Below, one piece after another: positions 1-10,455 of a DNA stretch of 31,247 nt. A model generated the notes under the pieces. The model worked only from the letters and a program-made list of their open reading frames with translations, made no database searches and was not told the DNA's origin. Origin of the DNA: Irineochytrium annulatum (taxonomy: Eukaryota; Chytridiomycota; Chytridiomycetes; Chytridiales; Chytridiaceae); NCBI GenBank assembly GCA_027600665.1, contig JADGJL010000202.1, positions 1 through 31,247 of the forward strand, given 5' to 3'. Each line of letters begins with the position of its first letter. Positions within the stretch are counted from its first letter, which is position 1. A program made the translations under genes and the position numbers.

Positions 1-688
1 GGGAAAGAAGGGGGGAGAAGGTGGAGGGAAGAAGAAGAAGAAGTAAGGGCGGTGGTGGTGGGGGTGGCGATGATGGGGCGATTGGCGCTTGGGGTGAAGG
101 GGGAAAGTTGTTGATTGATGGAATTGTTGTCTTTACGCGTTCAGTGCACGTATAGGGTGGACATGGGCGAGTTATGTTAATATATCCTGCTGTTATGTGC
201 ATGCACGCCTTTGGCTATTGACATTTTAAATTCGTCCTCGGCGTATATTTTCTGACTGTCAGCTCGAAATCACATCAAGTGAGCGAAAACTCTAAAATCT
301 ATTCCCGACTCGTTTAAACAGCATACTGAGAGTATCAAAAAGAGCACATAATGCGACCAACACATATAATGGAGCGGGGTGTACGGGCATGCGGACAACA
401 TTAGCAACCAGATGTAGCCAAGAGATAGTGCAACTTCATTCTAAAAATTAACACATCACTATGAGTGAACACAAGTTGAAATGGCTACATGCTGTCATAA
501 TGTGCACTCTGAGAGCAGGAATAGCAGCTTCAATATTTACATTAAAAGAAGCAACGATAAAAGAGAAACGTGCACATACTCATTAAATCAGCAGTAATGA
601 CGAGTGGGAAGAAAACAGCAGGCATTGAGTAAAATCGATCGTCGTGAACAGTAGGAGTATTAATGAAGGGAATAGCGGGCGACCGAAA
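1..688. other. Intergenic, purine-rich left edge and CENP-C 3' flank
   Basis: The first ~110 bases are G/A-rich with short GAA and GGT runs and could be low-complexity sequence or the tail of a gene outside the window. The rest is AT-richer and lies downstream of the CENP-C stop. I see no convincing coding region or RNA gene. Confidence 0.5.
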
Positions 689-3600
689 CTAAGTCCCCGT
701 CAATAGAGAAGTTGGGGTTGGACAATTAATCGCGGCCATCTTTCGGCACTGAACGAACCCTAGGACGAGATCGCCTTCTCCCGCATTTTGGAGACGGTAT
801 TGATTTCCTGGTTTCGAGCTCAAATTAGAAACAGGAGAAAATGTAACTGCTACATACCTCGCGGGATCATAAAGTGAGCTTTTGGGCCAACCTCGAAGCA
901 AGAGGTGTTGATGGCGACTTTGACACGGCCCGAAAGGACGAAGAAGTACTGAAGGTGCAAAGATCATCAACGCGGCACCCACAAAAAGTATCGCACTCAC
1001 AATCGCAGTCGCTCCGGAGCTCTTATTCGGCTTCTCCCCGCCCTTATGCATCAGCAGCACGCCCGAAGCGCTAAATTCGTTCTCGGCCGTGTTGTCGTCG
1101 GACTCGTGGAACAGCCGTTGGAAAGTGTAAAAGCTTTTCCCGAGCTTCGGGTCCTCAAGCGTGGGATTCATGTTCTCATAGGGACACACGATTTCTGAAA
1201 CGGCCAGCAAATTAGTTATAAGTTAAAACAGAAGTGAACACTTGCCCTTCAGCGTTTCCTCCTTCGTAACGTAGTTCATCACTTTAACTTCAGAAGACCC
1301 AATAAAAGGCTTCGCATCGTCTCCAGCGTTTTCACCGCGCTCCGTCTTCACGCGCCTTTTCGCCGTTACCGTCCGCGGCCGATACTTCACCACAACGTTT
1401 TCCTCCTTCGCAACAGTTATTATTTTTTTGACACCCTCCGTGATAAGCCCTTTTTAAAACCCTTCAGTTTTTTAAACATAACGTTCCGCGCACCTTTGCC
1501 CAAAGACATCCTCCGAGCATACTCCACCCTCTCACCCCGCCAATACTCCATGGGCTTGTGCCTTATTCTCTTCGGCCTGCCGTTGTCGGCTACCTCGTCG
1601 TCTCCCGCACTCGGTCTCTTTACGCTATTCGAAAGGACGGGTGCCTCCTTTGGAACCCTCACGAGAGCTTTTGCTGCCGTTGCTGCGGCCGAAGATTCTT
1701 CTGCTGTATCCAAAGCTATGTGGCAAGAGTTAACAACAGCAGATTTTGGTAAATATACCTTTAGTCTTCCGCGGCCTGCCCTTCCCCTTCTTGTCTTTAC
1801 ATGGCTCTTCATCGATTTCTTCAGATGCTGGCGCTTCTTTTTCCGCGTGAAGCCAAACGGTCCCTTCCTCCTCGTGGTCGGTAGCGTCGTTTTCTTCGGC
1901 AGGAGGAAAAGCGGGTGCCTTCGGAGCGCGACCGTTTCTCGACATTACGGGAGGCGCGGAAGCCTTTTCCAGTTCTATGCCGCGGATTTGTAAACATGAT
2001 ATGTGGATAACGTACCCTTCTCCTTCCGATGGTGAGCCTTCCGCCTCTTCTCTTTGGGCGGCTGCTCGAGTTGTTTTTGGATAGGCCAGCTCTCGCCAGC
2101 GTCGAGCCATACGGTGCCCTCTTCCTCGGCCGCATTCGGGTGCTCAGTCTCCACAACGCCGTCTACAAATGCCGCCAATACTTCCGGCGCGTGACTAGGC
2201 TCGTAGAACGAACTTGCAGCCGGTAAATCGCTTTCTGATTCGGATACTAGCAGCAATATTACTTCTAAAAACCGAATAGAAAAACACCTTTTCTCTTGCG
2301 CAGACGTGTTTTTCCTCTCTGTTCCTTAGCCGGCACGTCCTCGCCATGAGAAGGTACGAGCGCCTCATTAATAACAGCGGGGGCTTTTTTCACATCTGAA
2401 TGTATTGTCAAAAAAGCGACAATGAGGTGCATGTACCTTTAGCTTTGGCTTGACGAGGTTGTCTTCTCTTACCCTGGAGTGGTTCCTCCTCGCTATGACT
2501 TTCGACGTGGGTACCGTCGAGCACACCAGGCGCCGATGGCGGACTAAGCGCCATCATGTCCTCATTGCCGGCCTTCTCTACAACTACATTATTCAGTGCC
2601 TCAATCAAAAGGGTGAACTGTATTTACCCTTAATCCTTTTGGGGCGGCCTCGCCTCTTCTTCTGCTCTTCATCGCTGTGAGTCTCCGCTGGCGCATCATT
2701 AAGCGTAACAAGCGCTGGTGGCGGACTTAGCGCCTTCACTTTATCGTCGATAATTTTCTCCGTAGCTATACCAGTTAGACATACATTCCAAAGATTATAA
2801 TCACCATTAGTCTTCTTGGGGCGGCCACGACACTTCTTCCCCTGCGCCGGTTCCCTTTCGCCGTGAATATCTGCCGGCACGTCACCGAGTGGGGCACAGG
2901 CTAGTGGCGGACTCAAATTGTTGTCGTCATTATGGGCGGCTTTTCCTTCCTTAGGGCGGCCTCGACCCTTTTTCCCCTGCATCGACCCCTCTTCGCTGGG
3001 AATACAAACAATCGCCTCATCGGGCTTCCCGGTGGCACGTGGTGGACTTGGTGCTGCCGAATCCCCTTCGGGGCCATGCGTACCTTGGTGCATAGCGAAT
3101 TGGCCCCTTCCCCTCTTCTCCCTGGCCGGCGCTTCTCCGATGCGCGCCTCTTCATTAGCAGCGGCCGTATTCTTCACAGCTACAGCGCATTAATTGTAAA
3201 TAGATATGCGGGAAGTAGTACCTTTCGGCTTGGGAGGACGGCGCCCACACCGCTTCTCATTCAAAGAAGCCGCCTCCTCGCTATAGTCATAATGTGGGTC
3301 GTCAGCCCGATCTATGGATGCTGATCCGCGGTTTGGCGCCATTATATTGTCCTCGGCTTCAGCTTTCTCCATTACTTTTCACACATGTCAGTAAAATCCC
3401 CATGCAAACGAAAATCACCGTTTTGCTTTGGCGGGCGGCCTTTGCGCTTCGGAGAGGGTGACGGTGGCGGACATGGCGTTGCGTCAACCTCGTCGTACGC
3501 TGTCGCGACACCTACGGGGCAAGGTTTGTACAAACCATCAAAGCAAAAGTACCTTCCGCAAGACTATCCGTTTGATGTCGAGCGGCTGAAGTGACGGCAG

Positions 3601-5452
3601 CAAGTCTTTTTGAGTCTATACGTAAATTATTAATAAACGTTGGGGTAATTAAGTTAAAGATGACCTTGCTGTTTCAAATGGCGTTCTTTTTCGCTATCCA
3701 ACACCTCTTCCTCGCTATTGTCTAGCGCAGGCGCATAATTCAGGTTAGCAGGCGCCATCGGCTCGAGTCGAGCAGATGAGACGTCGCCCGCGGCTCTGCC
3801 TGTCAGATCGCGTTGTCCCCCGCGCTCTGCACTCCGCCCTACCCAAACGCTTGCCGCGAATGAAGTCCTCCGCGAACTGCCGTCCGATCGCTCCGGTAGG
3901 CGCATTGACGCTCGACGAGATACATCCCCGCCCATTCGGTCTCCATCATCCCTAGCATCCTCAAAAAAATAATTCGCTGACCCGCGTTCAACCCTTGCGG
4001 CGCCTACGAAGGAAGACCTTCTCGAGTTTGCCTCTGACCGCATCGGCAACCTCATGGGCTTCTGTCGATTTCCCATCCCGCTGTTATCCTCCTCGTCCTC
4101 CTCAGCATCCTCAAAAATTGAGCCCCCTCGATCAACCCCATGCTCTCTTCGGGCGTAAGCAGACGAAGCCCTCCTCGCAATTCTATCGGACCTCCCCGGT
4201 AAGCGCACGGATTCTCGTCGAAAACCAGTTCCATGCACCGCGTCAGCATCCTCCTCAGCGTCCTCAAAATTCGACAAGCAGCTCGCCGACTCCGTCGTCA
4301 TACGCCTTGCGAGGGCGGGCTGTTGATTCTGCACACGCGCTGCCGGCGCAGCAACCCCGGCCTGCATCCTAGCGTTCAAAAGTGGTTCGACGAGCTCCCT
4401 CGGCAGCATGACGTAGTTCGGCGGAAGGACGAAGTTCGCCTGCTGGCTCATGACGGCTTGCTGACGTTCCATCTCCTCCTCGAACTCACCCCCATTGTCG
4501 TCGCCGCGGCGTCCAACCATCCCACCCGCAGGCGTACCGCGGCGCCCGTCCTCGTAGCCGCGTCGCTCATCGCGCTCGGGTGAAATAAGTCTGACGCCTG
4601 GCTTCCTCCAATCCACCCCCGATATCGACTGCCGTCCCCTCCCGTTCATCATCCGGGAGATCGGACGCAGGGCTCGCTCGTCCTCGTGCGGTTGCCCGTC
4701 CCAGCTGGTGCTGGAGTTCCGCAGCGGAGTCGGCCTCGTCGGTGCCACATTCCACACGGCAGGGGACCTCGGCGAGGCCACCGCGTTGCTGCTGTTGCTT
4801 CTGACCGGTAAACGGTGCGCCGAGGCCGGGCGGATCGAGTGCTGGGCGGCTCCTGGGGAGACGGAGCGGCGTCCGGGGCGGCTGCCGCCGGAATGCGTGA
4901 CAGCTGAGGACTGACGGCGAGTCGTCGAGGCCGGCGCGCTCCTCTTGGCGGAGACTATCGGAGTGGGTGCCCCGGATCGGGGGGGAGGGTAAATATCAGG
5001 CGATCTCTCTGCCGCCCAGCGTCCGGATGGGGTGGGTGCCGGTTCGTCCTCCTCAAACTACACCTTATTTAATAATATAGACAAAACGTACAATCAACAA
5101 ATAACTACCTCGTCGCCTTCGTATTCCTTTTCGGGGCCGTCACCATTATCATCGTCCCCTCGCTCGCCCTGATACTCGGAACCCTCAGGCTCGTGATACG
5201 GCGACTTGAAAAAATCGTCGACGTCCTCAAAACCGTCCTCGTCTCGCAGTACATCGTCGCGAGGTCGATATCCCGTTTTGCTGCAGATCGTCGATAAATG
5301 AGTCAGAGTTGTTGCTTTTTTCGCTCAAACGAGCGCTAAAAACATCCTCACCGGCCCACATTTGCAGGATCAAAGTACTTCGTTGGTCGAGGATTGTTTT
5401 GCTGCCTATCTCTCCGCGCAGGCGACTGGGCCTGCTGGTTAGTAAATAACAT
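689..5452 (-). CDS. MIF2: CENP-C / MIF2 inner-kinetochore protein with AT-hook array
   Basis: CENP-C links CENP-A nucleosomes to the outer kinetochore. My model has 16 exons and 1316 aa: 5452-5352, 5280-5109, 5057-3665, 3511-3419, 3374-3222, 3179-2805, 2765-2628, 2577-2437, 2395-2288, 2246-2016, 1974-1759, 1715-1494, 1449-1246, 1194-1001, 948-858, 807-689. Seen: an N-terminal MIF2 motif spliced across exons 1-2 (GRKTGYRPRDDVLRDEDGF, then DVDDFF, about residues 33-58), the segment expected to bind the Mis12 complex. A CENP-C motif lies at about 1085-1107 (RPKRIRHKPMEYWRGERVEY, with the anchoring Arg and the aromatic Tyr-Trp). A C-terminal MIF2 cupin dimerisation domain spans about 1185-1310 (SASGV, KPNKSS, YFFVLSGRVKVAI, MIPRGNQYRLQN). 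Between them are three 50-residue repeats and an AT-hook exon array. Budding-yeast Mif2 has an AT-hook, but this number is unusual. The start ATG is the one that leads directly into the MIF2 motif. The intron 13 donor is GC. Exon 4's boundaries and intron 3 are the least certain parts. Confidence 0.93.
1494..3511 (-). repeat. Array of phase-1 AT-hook exons inside CENP-C
   Basis: Nine consecutive exons (4 to 12) begin and end in phase 1, and eight of them (4 to 11) close with a basic cluster followed by a Gly codon split by the intron. Good AT-hook cores are KGRPPK (exon 4), RGRPKE and RGRPKK (exon 6), RGRPKR (exon 7) and KGRPRK (exon 11); NGRPKR fuses into the CENP-C motif in exon 12. Exons 5, 8, 9 and 10 carry degenerate forms. 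Exons 6, 7 and 8 also share an upstream LSPP...E.H..E pattern, and exons 10 and 11 share EEEGTVWL. This is best explained by repeated duplication of one exon. AT-hooks bind the minor groove of AT-rich DNA. Confidence 0.85.
3824..4268 (-). repeat. Three tandem ~50-residue repeats in CENP-C exon 3
   Basis: Three copies start at FEDAEED, FEDAEED and FEDARDD, spaced 50-51 codons apart. Each contains an acidic block, then a basic block of the form RR.S.RLP.RS....RR.SF. The basic halves hold several R-R-x-S/T sites (RRES, RRAS, RRSS, RRAS, RRTS), which fit Aurora/Ipl1 or PKA-type phosphorylation consensus. Phosphorylation of yeast Mif2 by Ipl1 is known; its occurrence here is inference. The segment looks disordered. 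Confidence 0.8.
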
Positions 5453-5535
5453 GGCGTCACCCGACAAAAACAACAATCAATCAGCAATTCCAACCTGGTC
5501 CTCGTCCATTCTCTGGCTCACCATGGCGGCTTACG

Positions 5536-8109
5536 ATGCACGGATCCCAGCTCCGATCAACGCGAGGAGAGCCCACAGGGGGACAATCAATTTTCTCGAT
5601 CGGACGTTCGTGGCCGACTGGCGTGTCTTTCAAAGAGATTGCCACCCCCTCGATAATGGAACGACGCTGGTGGTCGCAGCCAGCGCTGGGCTCTCAATCC
5701 ATCACGTCGGGTTCTCTAAGAATCTCACTCTTTCTGGTAGATCACACTCCCGTCCGCGCAGAGCTGTGGACCAATTACCTCTGCCCAGATAAATGGCGAG
5801 CCATCGACATGCCGTTGGCGGCCCGTTCAGTGATGACCGACGCCGGCGTCCGCCAGGCTCTTGCTTACGAACTTACTCTGAAATGCAAGTCCTCCGCGGT
5901 CGACTTTGAATTCACATTCCGGGTAATTGATTGCGACGGAAACATCACCTGGCTTGGTGAACACGCTGTGAATGGGACTGCGCGGCTGGAGCGCGAGCAG
6001 ACGACGCCTTTGCAATTCAACCAGTTGTTCCTTGACGATCCGGCAATCACCTTCACGCCAGTGCCACCGCCAGATCCTCGGGTGTCGTTGATAGGCATAA
6101 TCTCGCTCGCTGGACCCGGCGCTTCGTTACGCCGAGCTCAAGAATGCGATAGCACCATCTCTATCATTCTTGGGAAGCGCAATGCGTATTGGATCGAGCC
6201 ATCGCTCGTGAAGGGCACGCTGGCCCATTGGAAACCTAGCTCGGATGTCTTGGCGGTGATCTTGCGGACCGCATGGGGCCTGACGATGATCATGGCATGC
6301 CCTGGGACTACATTGAGGGTTGAAAAATCCGTCGGTGGCATTTTTGCTTTAGAAGGGTCGCTGGGAAAGGTTGTCATGGTATGTGGCCAGGGATTGAAGC
6401 TCGACGAATTAGGAAGCTTCTTTGGCCAAATCATCAATGAGGCATCTGAAACGGCTGGTAAGGAAAACGGACAGCAGCAGGATACGTCTGATCAGTTCTA
6501 TGATTATTTGGGATGGTGGTATGTTCAATTAACATCGAACGTGGCCAACATTTCATCGTTTAGCACGTGGAATACCTTCTCACAGGACGTGTCAGAAGAC
6601 GGTATTTTGGAAGGTCTTTCTGCGATACACGAAGCCGGCATTCCAGTTAAAACGCTTTTGATCGACGACGGATGGCAAGATGTCGATGAGGATCGACGTT
6701 TGCTTTCCTTCAACATGGTTCGAGCTTGTTGCCTCTGAAGCAGTAAAAATAACTGGGGGAATAATGGCATCAGAACCGGAAGTTTCCATCCGGGGCATCG
6801 TTTATCAGAGCACTAAAGGATGCGCACGGAATTGCCTTTGTCGGGCTATGGCACACTGCGACGGGCTATTGGCATGGAATATCTCCGTCCGGCCCCCTGG
6901 CGCAGCGGTTTGAGCTTCTACGACTTTATCATGCGGGGACGAAGGACGGATACGTATACATACCTCACCCTCGAGCAATTCGTGCCTTTTTTGTGAAGCT
7001 GCATGGCTTATGGCGACAATACGGCGCGGATTTCTTTAAAGTGATATAATGTGCTGTATGTTACGCTGACCCATCTCTTTTACAAGGTCGACCATCAGTC
7101 GTTCTTTGAGGACCTTAATCTTTCGACATCACCCCTCTCTGCAACCGATCTCGCCGTCTCCTATCAAGCCGCCTTAAACGCATCCCTAAATTTCTTTACT
7201 CCCGTGGAGTGGTGCATGTCCCACAGTCTTCCCGTCCTCCAAATGTTCTTCGTCGGCCCAACCACGTCACCACTCCCATCCCGCCTCCTCCGCACCTCCG
7301 AGGATTTCTTCCCCGACATTTCTGAATCCCACTCGTGGCACATCTTCTCCAACGCGATCAACACGTCCTTCCTCATCCCAGCCATGGGGGCCGTCTTACC
7401 GGACTGGGACATGTTCCGCTCGACGGTGCCGGGGGCATCGGCGCAGGCGCTGGCGCGGGCTTTGTCGGGCGGGCCTGTGATGGTGTCAGATGCCGTCGGG
7501 GGGCATGATGCGGTGGTTCTGAGGCCGTTACATCTCGGAGGGAGGGTGTTGAGGTTTCGAAGGAGCGGGAGGGTAATTAGTGGGGTATTCGGAGATGGGC
7601 TGCTGGTTGTTAGGGCGGGTGCGTGCAAGTCTGGGGATGTGGTCGGCTTCTTTAACCTGCTTGACGGTGGCGGGGCTAAGGCAGTGGTGAAGGTTGCTGA
7701 GGACCTCGGCTATGAGAACGGGATGGTTGCCGTGCGATACTTCTTCGCGAAGGCGGTCGGGGTTGCAGCGACAGAGACCGGACGAATTTTTGTCGAACTG
7801 AGCCGTGGGGACATAGAGTGCGTGACCGTCGTGCCACTTGTCAAAGGCAGAGCGAGCTCATCATTGGCGTGCTTTGGGCTTATTGACAAGTACAACGGAG
7901 TCTTGGCTGTTAAGTCGCTGCTAGCGGACGACGATGCTGCGAACACATGGGCGCTCGATTTCAAATTCATGGGAATTTTTGGTTTTCTTTATTACGTCGA
8001 AGCAGTGAACGCACTAGAACGTGTCGTTATCAGAACGGTCAATGGAGAGTTCACTGTGATGCCAACATCAGCTGCATATTATTTCCAATTAAATATTAGA
8101 TTCCTTTAG
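5536..8109 (+). CDS. GH36 alpha-galactosidase / raffinose synthase (Sip1-like)
   Basis: Glycoside hydrolase family 36, seed-imbibition-protein type: retaining enzymes that hydrolyse or transfer alpha-galactosyl groups of raffinose-family sugars. The model has three exons, 5536-6717, 6783-7040 and 7087-8109, giving 820 aa, normal for the family. Motifs in order: GWWYVQL (here lacking the usual WCTWN core), FSTWNTFSQDVSEDGILEGL, GIPVKTLLIDDGWQDVDEDR, FVGLWHTATGYWHGISPSGP, GADFFK|VDHQSFFED with the presumed nucleophile Asp482 just after intron 2, and VLPDWDMFRS with the acid/base Asp (586 or 588). No signal peptide is visible at the ATG chosen, so it is probably cytosolic. The first intron has a weak donor (GTTCGA), but the phase works. 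The ATG at 5536 is the first in the conserved frame; the ATG at 5451 is in another frame. Exact substrate cannot be told from sequence. Confidence 0.88.
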
Positions 8110-8470
8110 CACAAGTTAAGTTGCAAAACCTGTCTGACTATAAGTGACAAACAAAATTGCACTCTCTATCTTCACAAAGAAACATGAATTAAACTGCGCC
8201 CACACATGGGAACCATTTAATTTTGCAGCATAAAAATTTCGTTGTCGAAGCCAATTAACTTCGCTCCTGCGCTGCCGTGTGCAGGCTCTTCTCGATCTCC
8301 AGAACTCTGAGACAAGTCTTTAAGGAGCTTAGGTATTTGATCTTAGCGAAACCGGCGGAGACCGCGGCGCCGTGGGTGCATCTATGCAGGTATGCGCCTG
8401 TTTATCACTTCTGGACTACATGAACTCACCTTAAATGATTTCTCATTCGTGCTCCTCCATCCAGCTAACT
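8110..8470. other. Intergenic region 3' of the GH36 gene
   Basis: This holds the 3' flank of the GH36 gene. At 8258-8400 a short stretch stays open on both strands and carries splice-like signals both ways (plus: AG|GTATGC near 8391; minus: ATAG acceptor at about the same place). It might be an exon, but I could not attach it to any gene. Confidence 0.4.
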
Positions 8471-8781
8471 TTATTTGAAGTTGCTCTCAGTCTGTTCCTC
8501 GTCCTCTCCCAACTCCTGCGCTTTGTAATTAGTTTTATATCATTTCCGTGACGTAGTTGAAGTCGCTATCTGGCAGACGAAGGCTCTTCGGCTGGATTTC
8601 CACGCGATGGTACTCCTTCTGAGTCGAGAGGTTTCAATGTGCTGCGACAATAACCATGCGAGTTCAAAGCCGTCTCTAACGGCCTTGACTGTCGGCTCGC
8701 GATTTGCCACGACGTCCTTCCCGGACGCCCCCTACGTCTCACGGCCGCCAATCCCCGGCAATTTTTCCCGAGCTCCCGCAT
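8471..8781 (-). CDS. Possible very small three-exon gene, function unknown
   Basis: Three pieces join in phase 0: 8781-8743 (MRELGKNCRGLAA), 8618-8553 (KEYHRVEIQPKSLRLP, then DSDFNY) and 8515-8471 (ELGEDEEQTESNFK, stop), giving 49 aa. Introns are GTGAGA...CAG and GTCACG...CAG, the latter with a CTAAT branch-site-like sequence near its 3' end. Composition looks protein-like (basic middle, acidic tail). Against it: very short, no family recognised, and only one cysteine. It may be the C-terminal part of a longer gene whose 5' exons overlap the SLD5 5' flank. If real it is divergent from SLD5 (about 140 bp between starts). Confidence 0.3.
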
Positions 8782-8923
8782 GTAACATCACACTAACGTC
8801 TTTTGGGTCCCTCCGTCATTCCATGCACCGGCTCGATCGATACGCCGTCTGCAAGCTCCACAGCACGTTGAACTGGATGTCCACCTTTCGGTCGGTCGAG
8901 TCCGATTTCACATTGGCAACAGC

Positions 8924-10024
8924 ATGCTATCAGCGGTGGACCAACTGCTGGACTACCTCGACGAGCGACCCGATGGCGACGACGAGCCCAAGGAGGACGT
9001 TGATGATGTGAGTGCCGGCACATACGGGTTTCAGCATTTCTCCTAACTAGTCGTTCCTTTCAACTTTAGTTCCAGCGGCTCTTCCAGGCATGGATCAACG
9101 AAAAAGGCGCTGTCGACATGCTCCCGTATGAGAACAAACTGATCGAGTGAGTAAAGACTGACGGTTAGGAGCTGCATCTCCTATCATCTGCTACCCGGAT
9201 CTGGTGCTGACTTGCCCTCCGCTCTTTGCTGAATGCAGAGACATGCTGGGGCTGTGTGAGGGGCAAATCAAGGACATGGAGAAGATGCCATCGGCCGACG
9301 CGTTCACTTGCTCGATAATCCAGCAGGAGGTCGAACGAATCAAATTCGTCATCAGGAGCTACTTGCGGACTCGGATATGGAAGGTCTATTTAACTTGCTT
9401 GGGCGAGCCTCGCAGAAGGATGCGCCTGTCGCCTTTCATTTCCATTTCTGTCTCCGCGTCTAATACCACACTTTGATTATCATCACGAAGCTGGAGAAAT
9501 ACGCGGGGCATATCATGTCGACGGGCCAAAAGACAAGGCTCGGAGATCACGAAATCGCGTTCGCAGAAAGGTCTGTGCTCTCGCTTTGTGCTCTGCTATA
9601 CTCTTGTGCGCTGCTTACAAGCTTTCCGCTAGGTTTCTGCGGCTAATGGAAGACCACTATAACACGTCCTGTCTGAAAAGCCTGCCCGACAGCCTTCAGC
9701 GGCTACATGAGGCGAACGAAGGTGCGTGGGTCACCAGTTTTATATCCTTTTAGCTAATGTCTGCACATATTATTAGGCCCCGACCTGCAGGCCGCTGTCT
9801 TCTGTAGGATTAAAAAGGAGTTAGGGGATTACGAGCCCCCGGATGACAGGTTTGTGGATGCTTTCCTTCGCATGAAGGCGATGTATTGTGTGGTCCTTCG
9901 CGTCGCCGGGCTGAATTGGTTTCTACTTCGCAGGAGTATACTGATGAAGAAGGGAAGCATTTTGCTGGTTAAGTACAAGAACATTATGCCACTGTTGGCG
10001 AGCGGAGATGTGGAGCTGATTTAG
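8924..10024 (+). CDS. SLD5: GINS complex subunit SLD5
   Basis: SLD5 is one of four GINS subunits, which join Cdc45 and MCM2-7 in the replicative helicase. There are seven exons: 8924-9007, 9070-9146, 9239-9383, 9491-9570, 9633-9721, 9777-9849 and 9934-10024. They give 212 aa, close to the usual ~220. Family features seen: an N-terminal VDQLLDYLDE segment, then the signature FQRLFQAWINEKGAVDMLPYE, the helical A domain (FVIRSYLRTRIWKLEKY, FAERFLRLMEDHYN) and the small C-terminal B domain ending KYKNIMPLLASGDVELI. That terminal G-D-V-E-L-[IV] is characteristic of SLD5. All introns are GT-AG and 46-107 bp. The ATG at 8924 gives a family-like N-terminus. The same frame is open upstream, so a longer 5' end is not excluded. 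The gene converges on the TROVE gene. Confidence 0.93.
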
Positions 10025-10455
10025 GCGATACACTCTTTCTTTGCGTCCATATATGCCACATATCAATGGTGGGACTCAATGCACGCCCGGCTTCCCATCC
10101 ACTCATCGCCGTTGCCAGCACTGACATGTTCGGCAGGCGCCTCCATGGGAGGGAGGGGTCCCAATTACCATCAGGCTTTTACCTTGAATATTGCCGAAAG
10201 GGCATGTACAGGAGCGGTTGTAGTCTGCACATTTATAAATGCCAGAAAACAGGAAACATAAATGTCTGCATAATCGCCGCAGCAACAAGATTATGCAGAG
10301 TGTATTGACTTCATTTTGTGGACAACATAATGCAATATAAAAAAAATATATTAGCGTAAGGCTTGAGACCTCGAACGAACCAGTCAGCATCTAGCAAGTA
10401 CGAAGTATCAACCTACATAATCAAACGTCACCTTTGTAAGTAACACATTCCCGAC
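10025..10455. other. Intergenic region between convergent SLD5 and TROVE genes
   Basis: This holds the 3' flanks of both genes. An A/T-rich run near 10335-10355 (AATATAAAAAAAATATATT) could serve polyadenylation on either strand. Short ORFs here have no recognisable content. Confidence 0.5.

Noticed and set aside
5451..5792. ATG-initiated plus-strand open frame at the GH36 5' end
   Set aside because: It is in a different frame from the conserved GH36 protein and has no family motif; treated as a chance overlap with the CENP-C first exon.
8258..8400. Exon-like open stretch on both strands
   Set aside because: Both strands are open with splice-like ends, but no in-phase partner exon could be joined, so it is noted only as part of the intergenic region.
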